IMG/VR virus record: IMGVR_UViG_3300048625_000072
Span: 1 to 29,049 of that record
Length of the DNA stretch: 29,049 nucleotides
Source of the DNA: a virus
Direction: 5' to 3' (one strand)
Position 1 is the first letter of the stretch. Each line of letters begins with the position of its first letter. Below are positions 7,051 through 15,558 of this stretch, one piece after another. The notes under the pieces were generated by a model that saw nothing but the letters and a program-made list of their open reading frames with translations, did no database searches and had not been told where the DNA came from. Position numbers and translations under genes: made by a program.

Positions 7051-7505
7051 GTGGTTTAAATATTATTACTACGCAGGATTCTATTTCTGCGCATGTTCGT
7101 GCCACATTTTCTGGCTACCAAGTTTATGATGATGTTGTTTTGGATGATGAGTTTATTTCAAAGCGTGGAAACAATGTCAAGCCATATATTGTTTTAACAT
7201 ATGGCGGCTTACGTAATTCTGGAAACTTAGGTTCTTTTGCTGGAGTAAGACATGATGAATATTATTCTGTAGTTGATGTTTCTGTTATAGCATCAACACC
7301 AAATCAGGCACGTCGCTCTATGAACGTAATTCAAGATTCATTGATTGGGTGGAAGCCAACTGATTCTACACCAATGAAGCTAGAAAGCGGAATGACTATT
7401 CTTGGAATCCCAAATAGTACTGGGTCAATTGTTTCATATTTGGCTAGTTTCAGATTGCGTTATGCACTTAATACAACCGACATTGGTACTCCAATTGCTC
7501 CGTAA
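7047..7505 (+). CDS. Tail terminator protein
   Basis: This 152-residue protein lies between the gp10-like gene and the tail-tube genes, where siphophages keep the tail terminator that caps the tube and joins it to the head. It has the alternating strand-helix look of that family. NIITTQDSISAHVRATFSG is followed by VKPYIVLTYGGL, a central YYSVVDVSVIASTPNQARRSMNVIQDSLIGW and a final strand SFRLRYALNT. The start overlaps the previous stop (ATGA). The stop is followed within 8 bases by a new promoter. The role rests on synteny and pattern. Confidence 0.68.
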   Translation: MSGLNIITTQDSISAHVRATFSGYQVYDDVVLDDEFISKRGNNVKPYIVLTYGGLRNSGNLGSFAGVRHDEYYSVVDVSVIASTPNQARRSMNVIQDSLIGWKPTDSTPMKLESGMTILGIPNSTGSIVSYLASFRLRYALNTTDIGTPIAP

Positions 7506-7512
7506 TCTAGTG

Positions 7513-7525
7513 TAGAATAGATACT
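7513..7525 (+). promoter_or_regulatory. Leaderless-type promoter before the tail-tube genes
   Basis: TAGAAT at 7513-7518 is followed by 7 nt and the ATG at 7526. The string GTGTAGAATA matches the one before the protease gene. There is no Shine-Dalgarno in the 20-base gap. It would boost the abundant tail-tube proteins. Confidence 0.65.
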
Positions 7526-7801
7526 ATGGTACTTGCACGAAACACTATCTCCGGGCAGATTGCTGATGTAGCGCCCAAGATGCTTGAACACCCACAGTTC
7601 AAGAACATTCTTGAGGTCGTTGACGAAGGCGCTAAGCCATACATTGCCGAGCTTTATAAGTCAGGCACTAAGCAGGAAAAGGCTGCTGGTAAATCCAAGA
7701 AGAAGGAACAGGCCCGAGTGGTCGAAGCCATCATCGAAGACGAACCTGTAGTCGAAGATGAAGAAATCGAAATCTACCCTGAAATTAAGGAAGAAAACTA
7801 A
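7526..7801 (+). CDS. Small conserved-type protein preceding the tail tube
   Basis: This 91-residue protein has an N-terminal ordered part (residues 1-46: GQIADVAPKMLEHPQFKNILEVV, then EGAKPYIAELY) and a charged tail of alternating Lys-rich and Glu-rich blocks that is probably disordered. Short proteins of this form, often with an HP-F-K and EVV pattern, occur just before the major tail gene in other actinophages; their role is not known to me. The start is leaderless in appearance. Its TAA overlaps the next ATG (TAATG). It uses C-ending codons like the tail-tube genes after it. Confidence 0.55.
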   Translation: MVLARNTISGQIADVAPKMLEHPQFKNILEVVDEGAKPYIAELYKSGTKQEKAAGKSKKKEQARVVEAIIEDEPVVEDEEIEIYPEIKEEN

Positions 7802-8316
7802 TGGCAAACACACGACTTTATCGTGAGAACATTACGTTCCTTCTCGCTCACCCGGAGGCTTTCGCAGACCGCACTGCCCCCACAGCAGCTGAACTGAACA
7901 ACGCTGTGCTTGTTCACAATATCACCTGCGCCCTGAACGAGGCTGGAACAGAGTTCACTCTTGGAGACTCGGACACCGATGATACCCTAACCTTCTGCTC
8001 GAAGGCTGGAATCAAGACCCCGACTTTCTACAACCCAACAGTTGCAATGGAAGCATTCCGTGATGCTAACGTTACAGCTGAAGGCGAATTTAATGAAGCA
8101 TTCGACCTTCTCGCATTCCCCGACATTGAATACATTGCTATCCTCCGTATCGGTGGAAAGAGCAGTGACGCATTTGTAGCTGGCGATGTTGTCAAGATGA
8201 TTGCTGTTAAGACTGACTATGGCACAGACGTAGTAGGAAATGGCGAGAATATTCGTATCGCTCAGGCTTTCCTTCCCAACGACTTTGTTAACTGGAACTA
8301 TGAGGTGGCTGCATAA
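7801..8316 (+). CDS. Tail-tube protein, copy 1
   Basis: This 171-residue protein is probably a tail-tube subunit. Its N-terminal segment, HPEAFADRTAPTAAELNNAV, clearly matches NAFANYAAPTAAEINAS in the next gene, and both then have a conserved strand pattern ending in a late FLP (AQAFLPNDF here, TVTFLPQGD in the next). The tandem genes are therefore paralogues. It lacks the C-terminal Ig-like domain of its neighbour. C-ending codons suggest an abundant product. It is placed as tail tube by synteny: tail terminator upstream, chaperones and tape measure downstream. Which of the two forms the main tube is not clear. Confidence 0.62.
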   Translation: MANTRLYRENITFLLAHPEAFADRTAPTAAELNNAVLVHNITCALNEAGTEFTLGDSDTDDTLTFCSKAGIKTPTFYNPTVAMEAFRDANVTAEGEFNEAFDLLAFPDIEYIAILRIGGKSSDAFVAGDVVKMIAVKTDYGTDVVGNGENIRIAQAFLPNDFVNWNYEVAA

Positions 8317-9080
8317 TGACCGACGTAAAGGTTCCCGCATCGGGAAACATTCGAGTTTGGTGGGCGCTTCCTAACGCTTTCGCAAACTACGCTGCCCCTA
8401 CAGCTGCCGAGATTAATGCATCGCTTGACATCTCTGACGCTATCTCTTGGAATGACTTCGGTTTCGCACTGAACGCATCTAACACAATTGATGACCCAGC
8501 TATTACTGCACTCGGTAAAGTATCTGACCGTGGTGCTGCGCAGTTCGGTGGAGCTATTTCGTTCTACTACCCCGGCGCTTTTGGTGATGCATCTAACAAG
8601 TACTCGCTAGTATATGATGCACTTGACCAGCCTCGCACAAGCGGATTCCTTGTAGTTCGTGTTGATGGTGAGAACCATGCAGCAACAGCCTCAAGTAATG
8701 AACTCGTTCATGTGTTCAAGGTTATGACTGATGGTTACGCTGAAACAATCGTTGGCGAAGAAGCATTCCGTTACACTGTAACGTTCCTTCCTCAGGGTGA
8801 CCTTGCAGTTCGCACTCTTGTTGCTTCTGGAACCCCTACAACTGTTGGTATTGTTGAAGGTATTGGCACTGTTATGACTGCTGGCGAGAAGCTTCCTCTG
8901 CACGCTTATCTGAATGAGACTCGTGTTTACACGAATGGCCTTAAGTGGACAAGTTCTGACCCTGCTGCTGTTTCAGTATCAACTGCTGGCGTTCTCACAT
9001 GCCACACAACAGCAACTACAACCATCACTGCTACATACAAAGCAACTGGTGCTACTGCTACGTTCCTTGTAAACGACTAA
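8316..9080 (+). CDS. Tail-tube protein, copy 2, with C-terminal BIG2-like domain
   Basis: This 254-residue protein has a tube-type domain (residues ~1-175) related to the preceding gene through the APTAAEINAS segment. A C-terminal bacterial Ig-like (BIG2) domain from about residue 187 contains the typical TNGLKWTSSDPAAVSVSTAG, then VLTCHTTATTTITATYKATG. Ig-like domains at the end of tail-tube proteins stud the tail of several siphophages and are thought to aid surface attachment. The start overlaps the previous stop (TAATG). A strong UUCG terminator follows, so the operon that begins at 5356 probably ends here. Confidence 0.75.
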   Translation: MTDVKVPASGNIRVWWALPNAFANYAAPTAAEINASLDISDAISWNDFGFALNASNTIDDPAITALGKVSDRGAAQFGGAISFYYPGAFGDASNKYSLVYDALDQPRTSGFLVVRVDGENHAATASSNELVHVFKVMTDGYAETIVGEEAFRYTVTFLPQGDLAVRTLVASGTPTTVGIVEGIGTVMTAGEKLPLHAYLNETRVYTNGLKWTSSDPAAVSVSTAGVLTCHTTATTTITATYKATGATATFLVND

Positions 9081-9106
9081 GCATATCCCGACAAGGATGA
9101 CGACTG

Positions 9107-9128
9107 GCCCCTCTTCGGAGGGGCTTTT
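9107..9128 (+). terminator. Rho-independent terminator after the tail-tube genes
   Basis: A perfect seven-pair stem, GCCCCTC (9107-9113) with GAGGGGC (9118-9124), has a UUCG tetraloop and a TTTT tail. Its left arm is the same GCCCCTC as the terminator after the capsid gene. Confidence 0.9.
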
Positions 9129-9139
9129 CGTTTATATGA

Positions 9140-9173
9140 TAGGATGTTTCTATCAAACTTTATGGAGGATTTA
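9140..9173 (+). promoter_or_regulatory. Promoter and ribosome site of the tail chaperone gene
   Basis: TAGGAT at 9140-9145 would start RNA near 9152. GGAGG at 9164-9168, five bases before ATG 9174, is a strong Shine-Dalgarno. This unit therefore has a short leader and decides the start against the earlier ATG at 9144, which lies inside the -10 box. Confidence 0.6.
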
Positions 9174-9827
9174 ATGTCTGAATTAACACCAGAAGAACTT
9201 TCTAGCAATGCTAGAAATCCAAAAACTTTCAGTATTATAAATGTCATTAATGATAGAGCCTATCCATCAGAGGAGGTTGCTATTTATCTTGATGAAAAAT
9301 CTGCTTATTTGGCATCTCAGGTTGATGAAAAGATTTCAGAACTTGATTCAAAAATTACAAAAAATACTACTGCTGAAATTCTAAAATCTTATGAACAAGA
9401 GCGTAGTGTTCTTTCTGAAAAACGAAAAGAACTTTTAAATTCAATTGCTGAAAGTAAATATGTTTTTACTATTACTGGAATTGCTGAAGGCAGACGTGAA
9501 GAAGTATTTGAAGAGTGCGTAAAAGTATTTCCTTTGGAATATGTTGAAGAAAAAAATGCTCTCACTGGAGAGTCTGTTAAAACAGATATTGAAAATAAAG
9601 AACGAGATAGACTTTTCACTAATAAACTTTGGCTTGAACATATCACAAAAATTACTGCGCCAGATAGTAGTGTTCAAGATACATTAACTTTTGATGAGAT
9701 TGTAAAGATTAGGCATGGTCTACCACTGATAGCTAGTGGTGCAATCACTGAGTCTATTGAAAAGATTCGTTTGGCTTCAGCAATTTTTATGATTGAAGTT
9801 GATGAAGATTTTTTAGCCAAGCCTTAA
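9174..9827 (+). CDS. Tail assembly chaperone, N-terminal product (gpG-like)
   Basis: This 217-residue acidic helical protein comes directly before the tape measure, the place of the lambda G/GT chaperones that coat the tape measure during tail assembly. It begins MSELTPEELSSNARNPKTFS and has charged helices through the centre. The slippery heptamer T TTT TTA (9809-9815) lies in frame four codons before the stop, so most ribosomes end at 9827 while some shift to -1 and make a longer product. The start is ATG 9174 with GGAGG five bases upstream. Family identity rests on position and on the frameshift signal. Confidence 0.75.
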   Translation: MSELTPEELSSNARNPKTFSIINVINDRAYPSEEVAIYLDEKSAYLASQVDEKISELDSKITKNTTAEILKSYEQERSVLSEKRKELLNSIAESKYVFTITGIAEGRREEVFEECVKVFPLEYVEEKNALTGESVKTDIENKERDRLFTNKLWLEHITKITAPDSSVQDTLTFDEIVKIRHGLPLIASGAITESIEKIRLASAIFMIEVDEDFLAKP

Positions 9828-9859
9828 CGTGGGATAATAATAAATATTTTGCTACGTTA
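9809..9859 (+). promoter_or_regulatory. -1 ribosomal frameshift signal
   Basis: TTTTTTA at 9809-9815 is read in frame as T TTT TTA, the canonical X XXY YYZ slippery heptamer. Nine bases downstream, TAACGT (9825-9830) can pair with ACGTTA (9854-9859) to form a six-pair stem that includes the zero-frame stop codon. The -1 frame is open from 9806 to the stop at 10271-10273. Confidence 0.78.
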
Positions 9860-10273
9860 TTGAGTGCTGCTGTTGCTTCTGGGCAGCCACCACTTGCTGT
9901 TATTTTTAATAATCCTGAACATGATAAATGGAATGAATGGGATTATAAACTTTTCAAAGCTCACTATATTTTGCAGGACTGGTATCGTGATGGCATTCCT
10001 ATCTGGTGGGATGAGTCAGACCGGGTAACGTTTGATGCAGTTCCTCGCATATCAAAATCCCGTGCGGCTATTGATAAGGCTCAAGAAGCAGCATCATCTG
10101 GTAATAAAAAACCTGTTCATGGAAGATATTATATTGCTGAACCACGAGTAATGGATGGTGGCAGTTTGCCAACTCGTGAAGAATGGGCTGAAGAACAACA
10201 ACGTAAAACTGTTAAACAGCCACAAGCTGAACATAAACATAAAGAACCTAATATTGTTCAAGGTCGAAAATGA
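9815..10273 (+). CDS. Tail assembly chaperone, -1 frameshift extension (gpT-like)
   Basis: This frame supplies the C-terminal ~152 residues of a fusion of about 366 residues, made when ribosomes slip at 9809-9815. The junction reads DEDF then FSQALTWDNNKYFATLLSAA. The extension has tryptophan/aromatic clusters (HDKWNEWDYKLFKAHYILQDW, split here from the following YRDGIPIWWDE) and a polar, disordered end. A stand-alone start at TTG 9860 has no Shine-Dalgarno, and the frame is open well upstream of it, so expression by frameshift is preferred. The tape measure gene follows after 54 bases. Confidence 0.75.
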   Translation, partial: SQALTWDNNKYFATLLSAAVASGQPPLAVIFNNPEHDKWNEWDYKLFKAHYILQDWYRDGIPIWWDESDRVTFDAVPRISKSRAAIDKAQEAASSGNKKPVHGRYYIAEPRVMDGGSLPTREEWAEEQQRKTVKQPQAEHKHKEPNIVQGRK

Positions 10274-10283
10274 GATAATGCTG

Positions 10284-10327
10284 TAGAATTATAGTAACGC
10301 TTTCTATTTTGATTTGAGGTTCCAGCT
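10284..10327 (+). promoter_or_regulatory. Promoter and ribosome site of the tape measure gene
   Basis: TAGAAT at 10284-10289 predicts an RNA start near 10296-10297. GAGG at 10316-10319, eight bases before the TTG start, is the ribosome site. Unlike several other genes here, this one would have a leader of about 30 nt. Confidence 0.5.
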
Positions 10328-13300
10328 TTGGCTAGTGATAGTGACCTTACACTTTCCGTACGTCTTGATACTATTGGTTTTAACCAAGACATTAAAGATG
10401 TACTTTCTAGTGTAAAAAATATTAAAACTCAAATTAAAAATATTCCTGCTGCTGAAATTAAAGCACAGATAGGTGTATCTAAAGCTGAGCTTAATCGTCA
10501 ACTTGATAAGATTGTTACTGACGCAAATAAGAGGGTTCAAGAAAAAGCTGGAATTAATCTTGTTCAATCTGATGTTGCTGCTACAAAGCGAACAGCATCT
10601 GAGCAAAATAAGATTTATCAGTCGTCTTATGATAATCAAGTTTCATTTGCTAAGGCTCGTGCAGCTGAAGAAGAACGACTTCGTAAAGTAGAACTAACAT
10701 CATTTCAAGCAAATATTAAAGCTAGATATTCTGCTGAAGATTCTTTAAATAAAGCATTAAATAATCTTTCTTCTCAACGTAGAAAAGAAGAAGCTAAAGC
10801 TGCTGCTGAACAAGCTAGAGTTGTTGCAGCTCAGCAACGTGAAGCTGCAAGAGTTCAAGCAAATGCCCCTAGGGCGGCATATCAGAATATTGAAAAAACT
10901 GCTATTGCAAAAGCTTTCTTCCCGGCCGATTTTACAAAAGATAAAATAAATGGTACTACAGTTGCTACAGATAAAGTAACTTATTCTGTAGAACGATTTG
11001 CTAATCAACTTCCACGTTTACGCTATGCGCTTTATGACGTTAGCAATAATGTTGGCATTATGGGGCTGGCTTTAACTGGTGCTGCTGTAGCTTCTGGTGT
11101 TACTTCAGCAAAGTTTGAACGTGACTTTGCTAATGTTGTAAGAACAACTGGTGTAAGTGGTAAAGCAGTTCAGGAACTTAAAACACAGTTCCTCGACCTT
11201 GCAACTACTATTCCAGTTTCATGGAGTGAACTCACAAATGTTGGTACTCTTGCCGGTCAGCTTGGAATTGCAAAAAACCAAGTAACAGACTTTACTCAAA
11301 CTGTTGCAATGTTTTCTGCAACAACAGATGTTTCAACTACTGCCGCAGCTACTGGCTTTGGTCGCCTTAATCAGCTTATTGGTGGAGTTGATGGACAGTT
11401 CAATAAACTTGCTTCATCTATTCTTGCTGTCGGTGTTAACTCTGTTGCTACAGAATCACAGATTATTACTGTAGCTGAAAATATTGCTTCTATTGGAAAC
11501 CTTGCCGGCTTTAGTGCAGACCAGATTATTGGTTTCTCTGGAGCATTAGCATCTGCTGGTATTCAGCCTGAACTTGCTCGTGGTTTGACTCAACGATTGT
11601 TTGGTGAAATCAATACAGCTATTTCTCAAAGCAGTGTTCAGCTTGAAAGTTTTGCAAAAATTTCTGGGATGACATCTTCACAGTTTGCTACTAACTGGAA
11701 GTCTGATGCCGCCGGAACTCTTGTTAGTTTCCTTAAGGGAGTTAATTCTGAAGGAAATAATGCTCAGGCCGCATTAGCATCTATCGGTATTACCAGCGTG
11801 CGTGATGTACCAAATGTTCTCAAGCTTGCTCAAGGCTATGGTGAAGTTGATAGAATCCTTGGTATTGCCGCTGATGGCTGGTCGCGTAATACTGAACTGC
11901 AAAAGCAGTATTCAGTTATTACTGCAACTGTTGCAGAAAAGTTTAATCTCCTAGTTAATTCTTTTCAGGCTTTTATCGCGCAGTCTGGTTCTGGTATTAA
12001 TGCTCTTGGTGGTTTTCTAGATGTTCTTAATGGTGTACTTAAAGCTCTCGTAAAATTTGGGGAGACGCCTTTTGGTGCAGCGTTCACAACTATTACTACT
12101 TCAGTGGTTGGTCTTGCTGGTGTTCTTGGTCTTCTTGTTGCTGGTCTTCTTCGTGGTGTAGCAAGTTTTACTGCTTGGAAGGTTTCATCTATTGAAGCCG
12201 GTATTGCTGCTGGTGTTTTCTCAAAAGAAACTACAGCTGCTAATACTAGTGTTGCAACTCTTTCTACTGGTATGCTTCGCGCTGCTGCATCTTCTAAAGC
12301 TTTTAAATTAGCTTTAGCTTCTACAGGTATTGGTCTTCTTGTAACTGTTGGTTTGTCTTTAGCAGTTGAGGGTTTCAATGCTCTTAGCGATGCAATGAAA
12401 TCTTCATCTGATAAAGCCAAAGAATCATGGGGTTCTTTTGATGAGCTTTCTTCTGCGCTGAATAAAGATACTCAAATAATGAAGCAGGCTTCATCTACTA
12501 ATTCTGATGCTGCTGATAGTTATGGAAAAGTTACTAGTTCAGTTGATGGTGCAACGTTTGCTATTGGTAAAAATACTGCTGCTGTTTTAGCTAATAAGGC
12601 CGCTACTGAGCCTGCTATTCAATCTCTTGTAGAACAGGCAAATAAACTAAATGAAGCGTATGCTACGCAGGGTGGTCCTCAGTTTAATATTGAAGGATTC
12701 CTTACGGCTGCCGCTAAGAATGATACTGTTGGTGCGCAGAAGATTCTTTCTGATTATCAAGCTAAAGCAAATGCTTTTGTTACTGGCATGACTAGTGAAC
12801 AGTTCACTGCTTTCACTCAAAAATATGGTGATACTCTAACGCAAGTAGATTCAATTACTAATTCATCTATTGGCTCAGCAGCTAAAACTATGGAATGGTT
12901 TAACGGCTCCCTTCAGGGCGCGGCAGACCAAGGTGTTATTGCCACATCTGTTGCTAAAGCACTCGGTGTTGGTATTGATTCTGCTTCAAATTCAACAATT
13001 GATTTTAACAAAAATCTTTCTGATACTAAAGATGCAGTTACTAGCGCATTCAGTCAAACAGATACACTATCAACTTTTGCTAGTGATTTTGAAACACTCA
13101 CTAAAGGAATTGCCACAGCTGGTACAAGTTTTTCATATCTCGACTCTACGGGTAGACAGAATCTTACTAATCTTCAGTCATCTATTACAAGCACAATTGT
13201 TGCTGCACAGGTTCTTGGTGTTGATAGTACTCAAGCTGTTGGCGCTCTTTTCTTGCAGCTTCAAAAGCAGGGTGTAGATACTGCTGCAATTATGAATGGC

Positions 13301-14659
13301 CTATCTGGCATGTCACTTCCCGGTGTTAATGTAGATACTCTTAATGGATATATTGCTGGAACAAAAAAACTTGATAGCGGTTCATCAAGTCTTACAAATA
13401 CTTTTGATGCTTTAAGCGCTTCAGCAAATGGGGCAGCAGCATCAACCGGCAACGTTGTTAAACAAGTACGTACACTTACTGATTATGCAAGTGATTTATC
13501 TACTGTTTGGAAGCGTGCGTTTGACATTAGATTCAGCAAGCAAGATAGTCTAGATAAAATTGCTAAGGGTTGGCGTGATATTTCTGACGCTACTAAAGAT
13601 GCTAAAGATGAGATGGATAAACTCAATGCCGACTTAAATGGCATGACATCTGATAAGTCTTTGAAAGAATATTTTTTGAGTGTTGCCGAAGCAATGGGAG
13701 ATACTGTCCGAGCTGCCGAGCTTCGTGCAGAAATTGCTGGTATCAATAATGACATATCTAAAACAACAACAAGCTTGACTAAGGCTCAAGATAAAAATAG
13801 TAAGACTCTTGTTGGTAATAGTACTGCTGCTATTAGTAACCGAGAAACTATTCAGGGCATGGTTACTTCATACCAGTCATATATTCAAAGCCTTGCATCT
13901 TCTGGAGCAAGCCAAGCGACATTGCGTACTGCTATTGGTCAGGCTCAAACAGATTTTGTTAATCAAGCTACTCAACTTGGCTATAACTCTACAGAACTTA
14001 AAACATATACAACAGCTTTTACAGATATGAAGACTGCTGTTGACAATGTTGACTCTAAGGTTACAGTTAGTTTTAATGGCGATGCTGCATTAACTGCCGT
14101 AAAAGAGTGGGCAGCTAAAATGAAAACTGAGGGAACCAATGCCGGAACTACTTTTGGTAATTCATTTACTTCTGGCGTGAAAACTGCTGTTCATGCTGGT
14201 GTTACACCATTCCTTAAGGAAGCTATTCAGGCTCAACTTACTCAAGCTAAAACTAATGCCGCTCTTTTCCCAACTACACAGAACAAAGCTAACGTAACTT
14301 TTTGGCAGTCACAACTTGATGCCTATAAAGGTTTCGCTGTTGGTGGATATACCGGCGCTGGCGGAAAATATGATGTTGCTGGTCTTGTTCACCGTGGTGA
14401 ATATGTTATTCCTAAAGAGGGAGTTAATCAGTCAACTGGTCTTCCAAACTTCATGAATCAACCACGTATGTTTGCTCAGGCAATGTTATCTGGTACACAG
14501 TCTGGTACTGCTATGGTTATGCTTTCCCCTCAAGACCGTGCCCTGCTTCGCAACATTGGCGGCTCTGGTGATGTTGTACTGTATGCTAATAATGAGGCTC
14601 TCGCACGTAGCGTTAATGCCGGAAATAAATCTATTGTTGCAGCTGGAGGTCGCCCATAA
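10328..14659 (+). CDS. Tape measure protein
   Basis: At 1443 residues this is the longest gene; it sets tail length and probably helps DNA enter the cell. The N-terminal ~180 residues are coiled-coil (Lys/Glu/Ala/Gln-rich helices). Residues ~260-370 match the TP901-type tape-measure core: FERDFANVVRTTGVSG, TIPVSWSELTNVGTLAGQLG and MFSATTDVSTTAAATGFGR. Two hydrophobic stretches follow (around VVGLAGVLGLLVAGLL and ALASTGIGLLVTVGLSLAV). The C-terminal end has the usual VGGYTGAGGKYDVAGLVHRG and EYVIPKEG motif. The start is TTG with GAGG eight bases upstream. At roughly 0.15 nm per residue the tail would be about 215 nm long. The stop overlaps the next start (TAATG). Confidence 0.92.
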   Translation: MASDSDLTLSVRLDTIGFNQDIKDVLSSVKNIKTQIKNIPAAEIKAQIGVSKAELNRQLDKIVTDANKRVQEKAGINLVQSDVAATKRTASEQNKIYQSSYDNQVSFAKARAAEEERLRKVELTSFQANIKARYSAEDSLNKALNNLSSQRRKEEAKAAAEQARVVAAQQREAARVQANAPRAAYQNIEKTAIAKAFFPADFTKDKINGTTVATDKVTYSVERFANQLPRLRYALYDVSNNVGIMGLALTGAAVASGVTSAKFERDFANVVRTTGVSGKAVQELKTQFLDLATTIPVSWSELTNVGTLAGQLGIAKNQVTDFTQTVAMFSATTDVSTTAAATGFGRLNQLIGGVDGQFNKLASSILAVGVNSVATESQIITVAENIASIGNLAGFSADQIIGFSGALASAGIQPELARGLTQRLFGEINTAISQSSVQLESFAKISGMTSSQFATNWKSDAAGTLVSFLKGVNSEGNNAQAALASIGITSVRDVPNVLKLAQGYGEVDRILGIAADGWSRNTELQKQYSVITATVAEKFNLLVNSFQAFIAQSGSGINALGGFLDVLNGVLKALVKFGETPFGAAFTTITTSVVGLAGVLGLLVAGLLRGVASFTAWKVSSIEAGIAAGVFSKETTAANTSVATLSTGMLRAAASSKAFKLALASTGIGLLVTVGLSLAVEGFNALSDAMKSSSDKAKESWGSFDELSSALNKDTQIMKQASSTNSDAADSYGKVTSSVDGATFAIGKNTAAVLANKAATEPAIQSLVEQANKLNEAYATQGGPQFNIEGFLTAAAKNDTVGAQKILSDYQAKANAFVTGMTSEQFTAFTQKYGDTLTQVDSITNSSIGSAAKTMEWFNGSLQGAADQGVIATSVAKALGVGIDSASNSTIDFNKNLSDTKDAVTSAFSQTDTLSTFASDFETLTKGIATAGTSFSYLDSTGRQNLTNLQSSITSTIVAAQVLGVDSTQAVGALFLQLQKQGVDTAAIMNGLSGMSLPGVNVDTLNGYIAGTKKLDSGSSSLTNTFDALSASANGAAASTGNVVKQVRTLTDYASDLSTVWKRAFDIRFSKQDSLDKIAKGWRDISDATKDAKDEMDKLNADLNGMTSDKSLKEYFLSVAEAMGDTVRAAELRAEIAGINNDISKTTTSLTKAQDKNSKTLVGNSTAAISNRETIQGMVTSYQSYIQSLASSGASQATLRTAIGQAQTDFVNQATQLGYNSTELKTYTTAFTDMKTAVDNVDSKVTVSFNGDAALTAVKEWAAKMKTEGTNAGTTFGNSFTSGVKTAVHAGVTPFLKEAIQAQLTQAKTNAALFPTTQNKANVTFWQSQLDAYKGFAVGGYTGAGGKYDVAGLVHRGEYVIPKEGVNQSTGLPNFMNQPRMFAQAMLSGTQSGTAMVMLSPQDRALLRNIGGSGDVVLYANNEALARSVNAGNKSIVAAGGRP

Positions 14660-15558
14660 TGTCTAATCAAATGTGGATGGGTATTCCAACCAAACATATG
14701 CAATGGGTTCCGTGCCCATTAATTGATTCAACTATTACACGTAATAGAAATATTCAACGTGTACAGTTTGAGAATGGTGGAGGAGACATGCGTCGCTCTG
14801 CTGGTTATCAGATGGAATATAACCTTAGCTTTAATGGACTAGCGCATGAGGTTGATGGTATTGATGCTTTCAACAAGTTTGCTTCAGGTTTTTATGGTGA
14901 TGGATATGTTTATATTGCACACCCCGCAGCGTTTGAAACTAATTTGTTTAGTGCTGGTTGGGCTACTCCATCTCTTGTTGAGCAGGGCTGGCCTAAAATT
15001 TTTGATGGTACTTTTACTTACGTAAATAATAGCGATACTTCTGCTGTAGAAGCATATAATCAGCCAAGCAAATCTGTAAAGTATGTTCTTACTTCAACCC
15101 CTAATACTATTCCCGATAAACGCTTTACCATTCCGATTCCATTAACACATACTCTCCATATCGGCGCTTCTTATACTGCCACTGGTAATGCAATTATTGC
15201 TATTCGCCCCATATTAATTAACAATCAATATGATACTGTTGGCAGTTTAAATTCTTTGCCTTATGAGTTATCGACTAGAATGAATACTATATTTGAAGGT
15301 TCAATTTATTCTGCTGTAGAAGTTTTCATTACTCGCACGGATTATTCATATGAAGAATCTGCTGTAATAGTTACATCTATGATGGCTCAGCTTCACCCTA
15401 TTGGGACAACACCTACTCTTACATCTAAGCATTATACAGGTGAGGGAAGCACTGGTCTAATGTTTGCTGATTCAGCAATTGTTGAAACATATTCTTACAT
15501 GTATCCTCCACGTAAAGGTATTAGTACTGTATTGGTAGAGGTTGAAGCATGGCGCTAG
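14659..15558 (+). CDS. Distal tail-type minor tail protein
   Basis: This 299-residue protein is the first gene after the tape measure, the position of the distal tail (Dit) or equivalent baseplate hub protein. It opens MSNQMWMGIPTKHMQWVPCP, contains RRSAGYQMEYNLSFNG and a segment FASGFYGDGYVYIAHPAA, and ends ISTVLVEVEAWR. This opening and the GDGYVYIAHPA stretch are like minor tail proteins that follow the tape measure in other actinophages. It is beta-rich with no transmembrane segment. It overlaps the tape measure stop and the next start by a few bases, so the tail-tip genes are one coupled unit. Confidence 0.7.
   Translation: MSNQMWMGIPTKHMQWVPCPLIDSTITRNRNIQRVQFENGGGDMRRSAGYQMEYNLSFNGLAHEVDGIDAFNKFASGFYGDGYVYIAHPAAFETNLFSAGWATPSLVEQGWPKIFDGTFTYVNNSDTSAVEAYNQPSKSVKYVLTSTPNTIPDKRFTIPIPLTHTLHIGASYTATGNAIIAIRPILINNQYDTVGSLNSLPYELSTRMNTIFEGSIYSAVEVFITRTDYSYEESAVIVTSMMAQLHPIGTTPTLTSKHYTGEGSTGLMFADSAIVETYSYMYPPRKGISTVLVEVEAWR

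Noticed and set aside
9144-9173. Upstream ATG (9144) for the chaperone gene
   Set aside because: The ATG lies inside the TAGGAT box, while ATG 9174 has GGAGG at the right distance.
9860-10273. Independent gene starting at TTG 9860
   Set aside because: No Shine-Dalgarno is present, the frame is open upstream to 9806, and a canonical slippery site joins it to the preceding gene.
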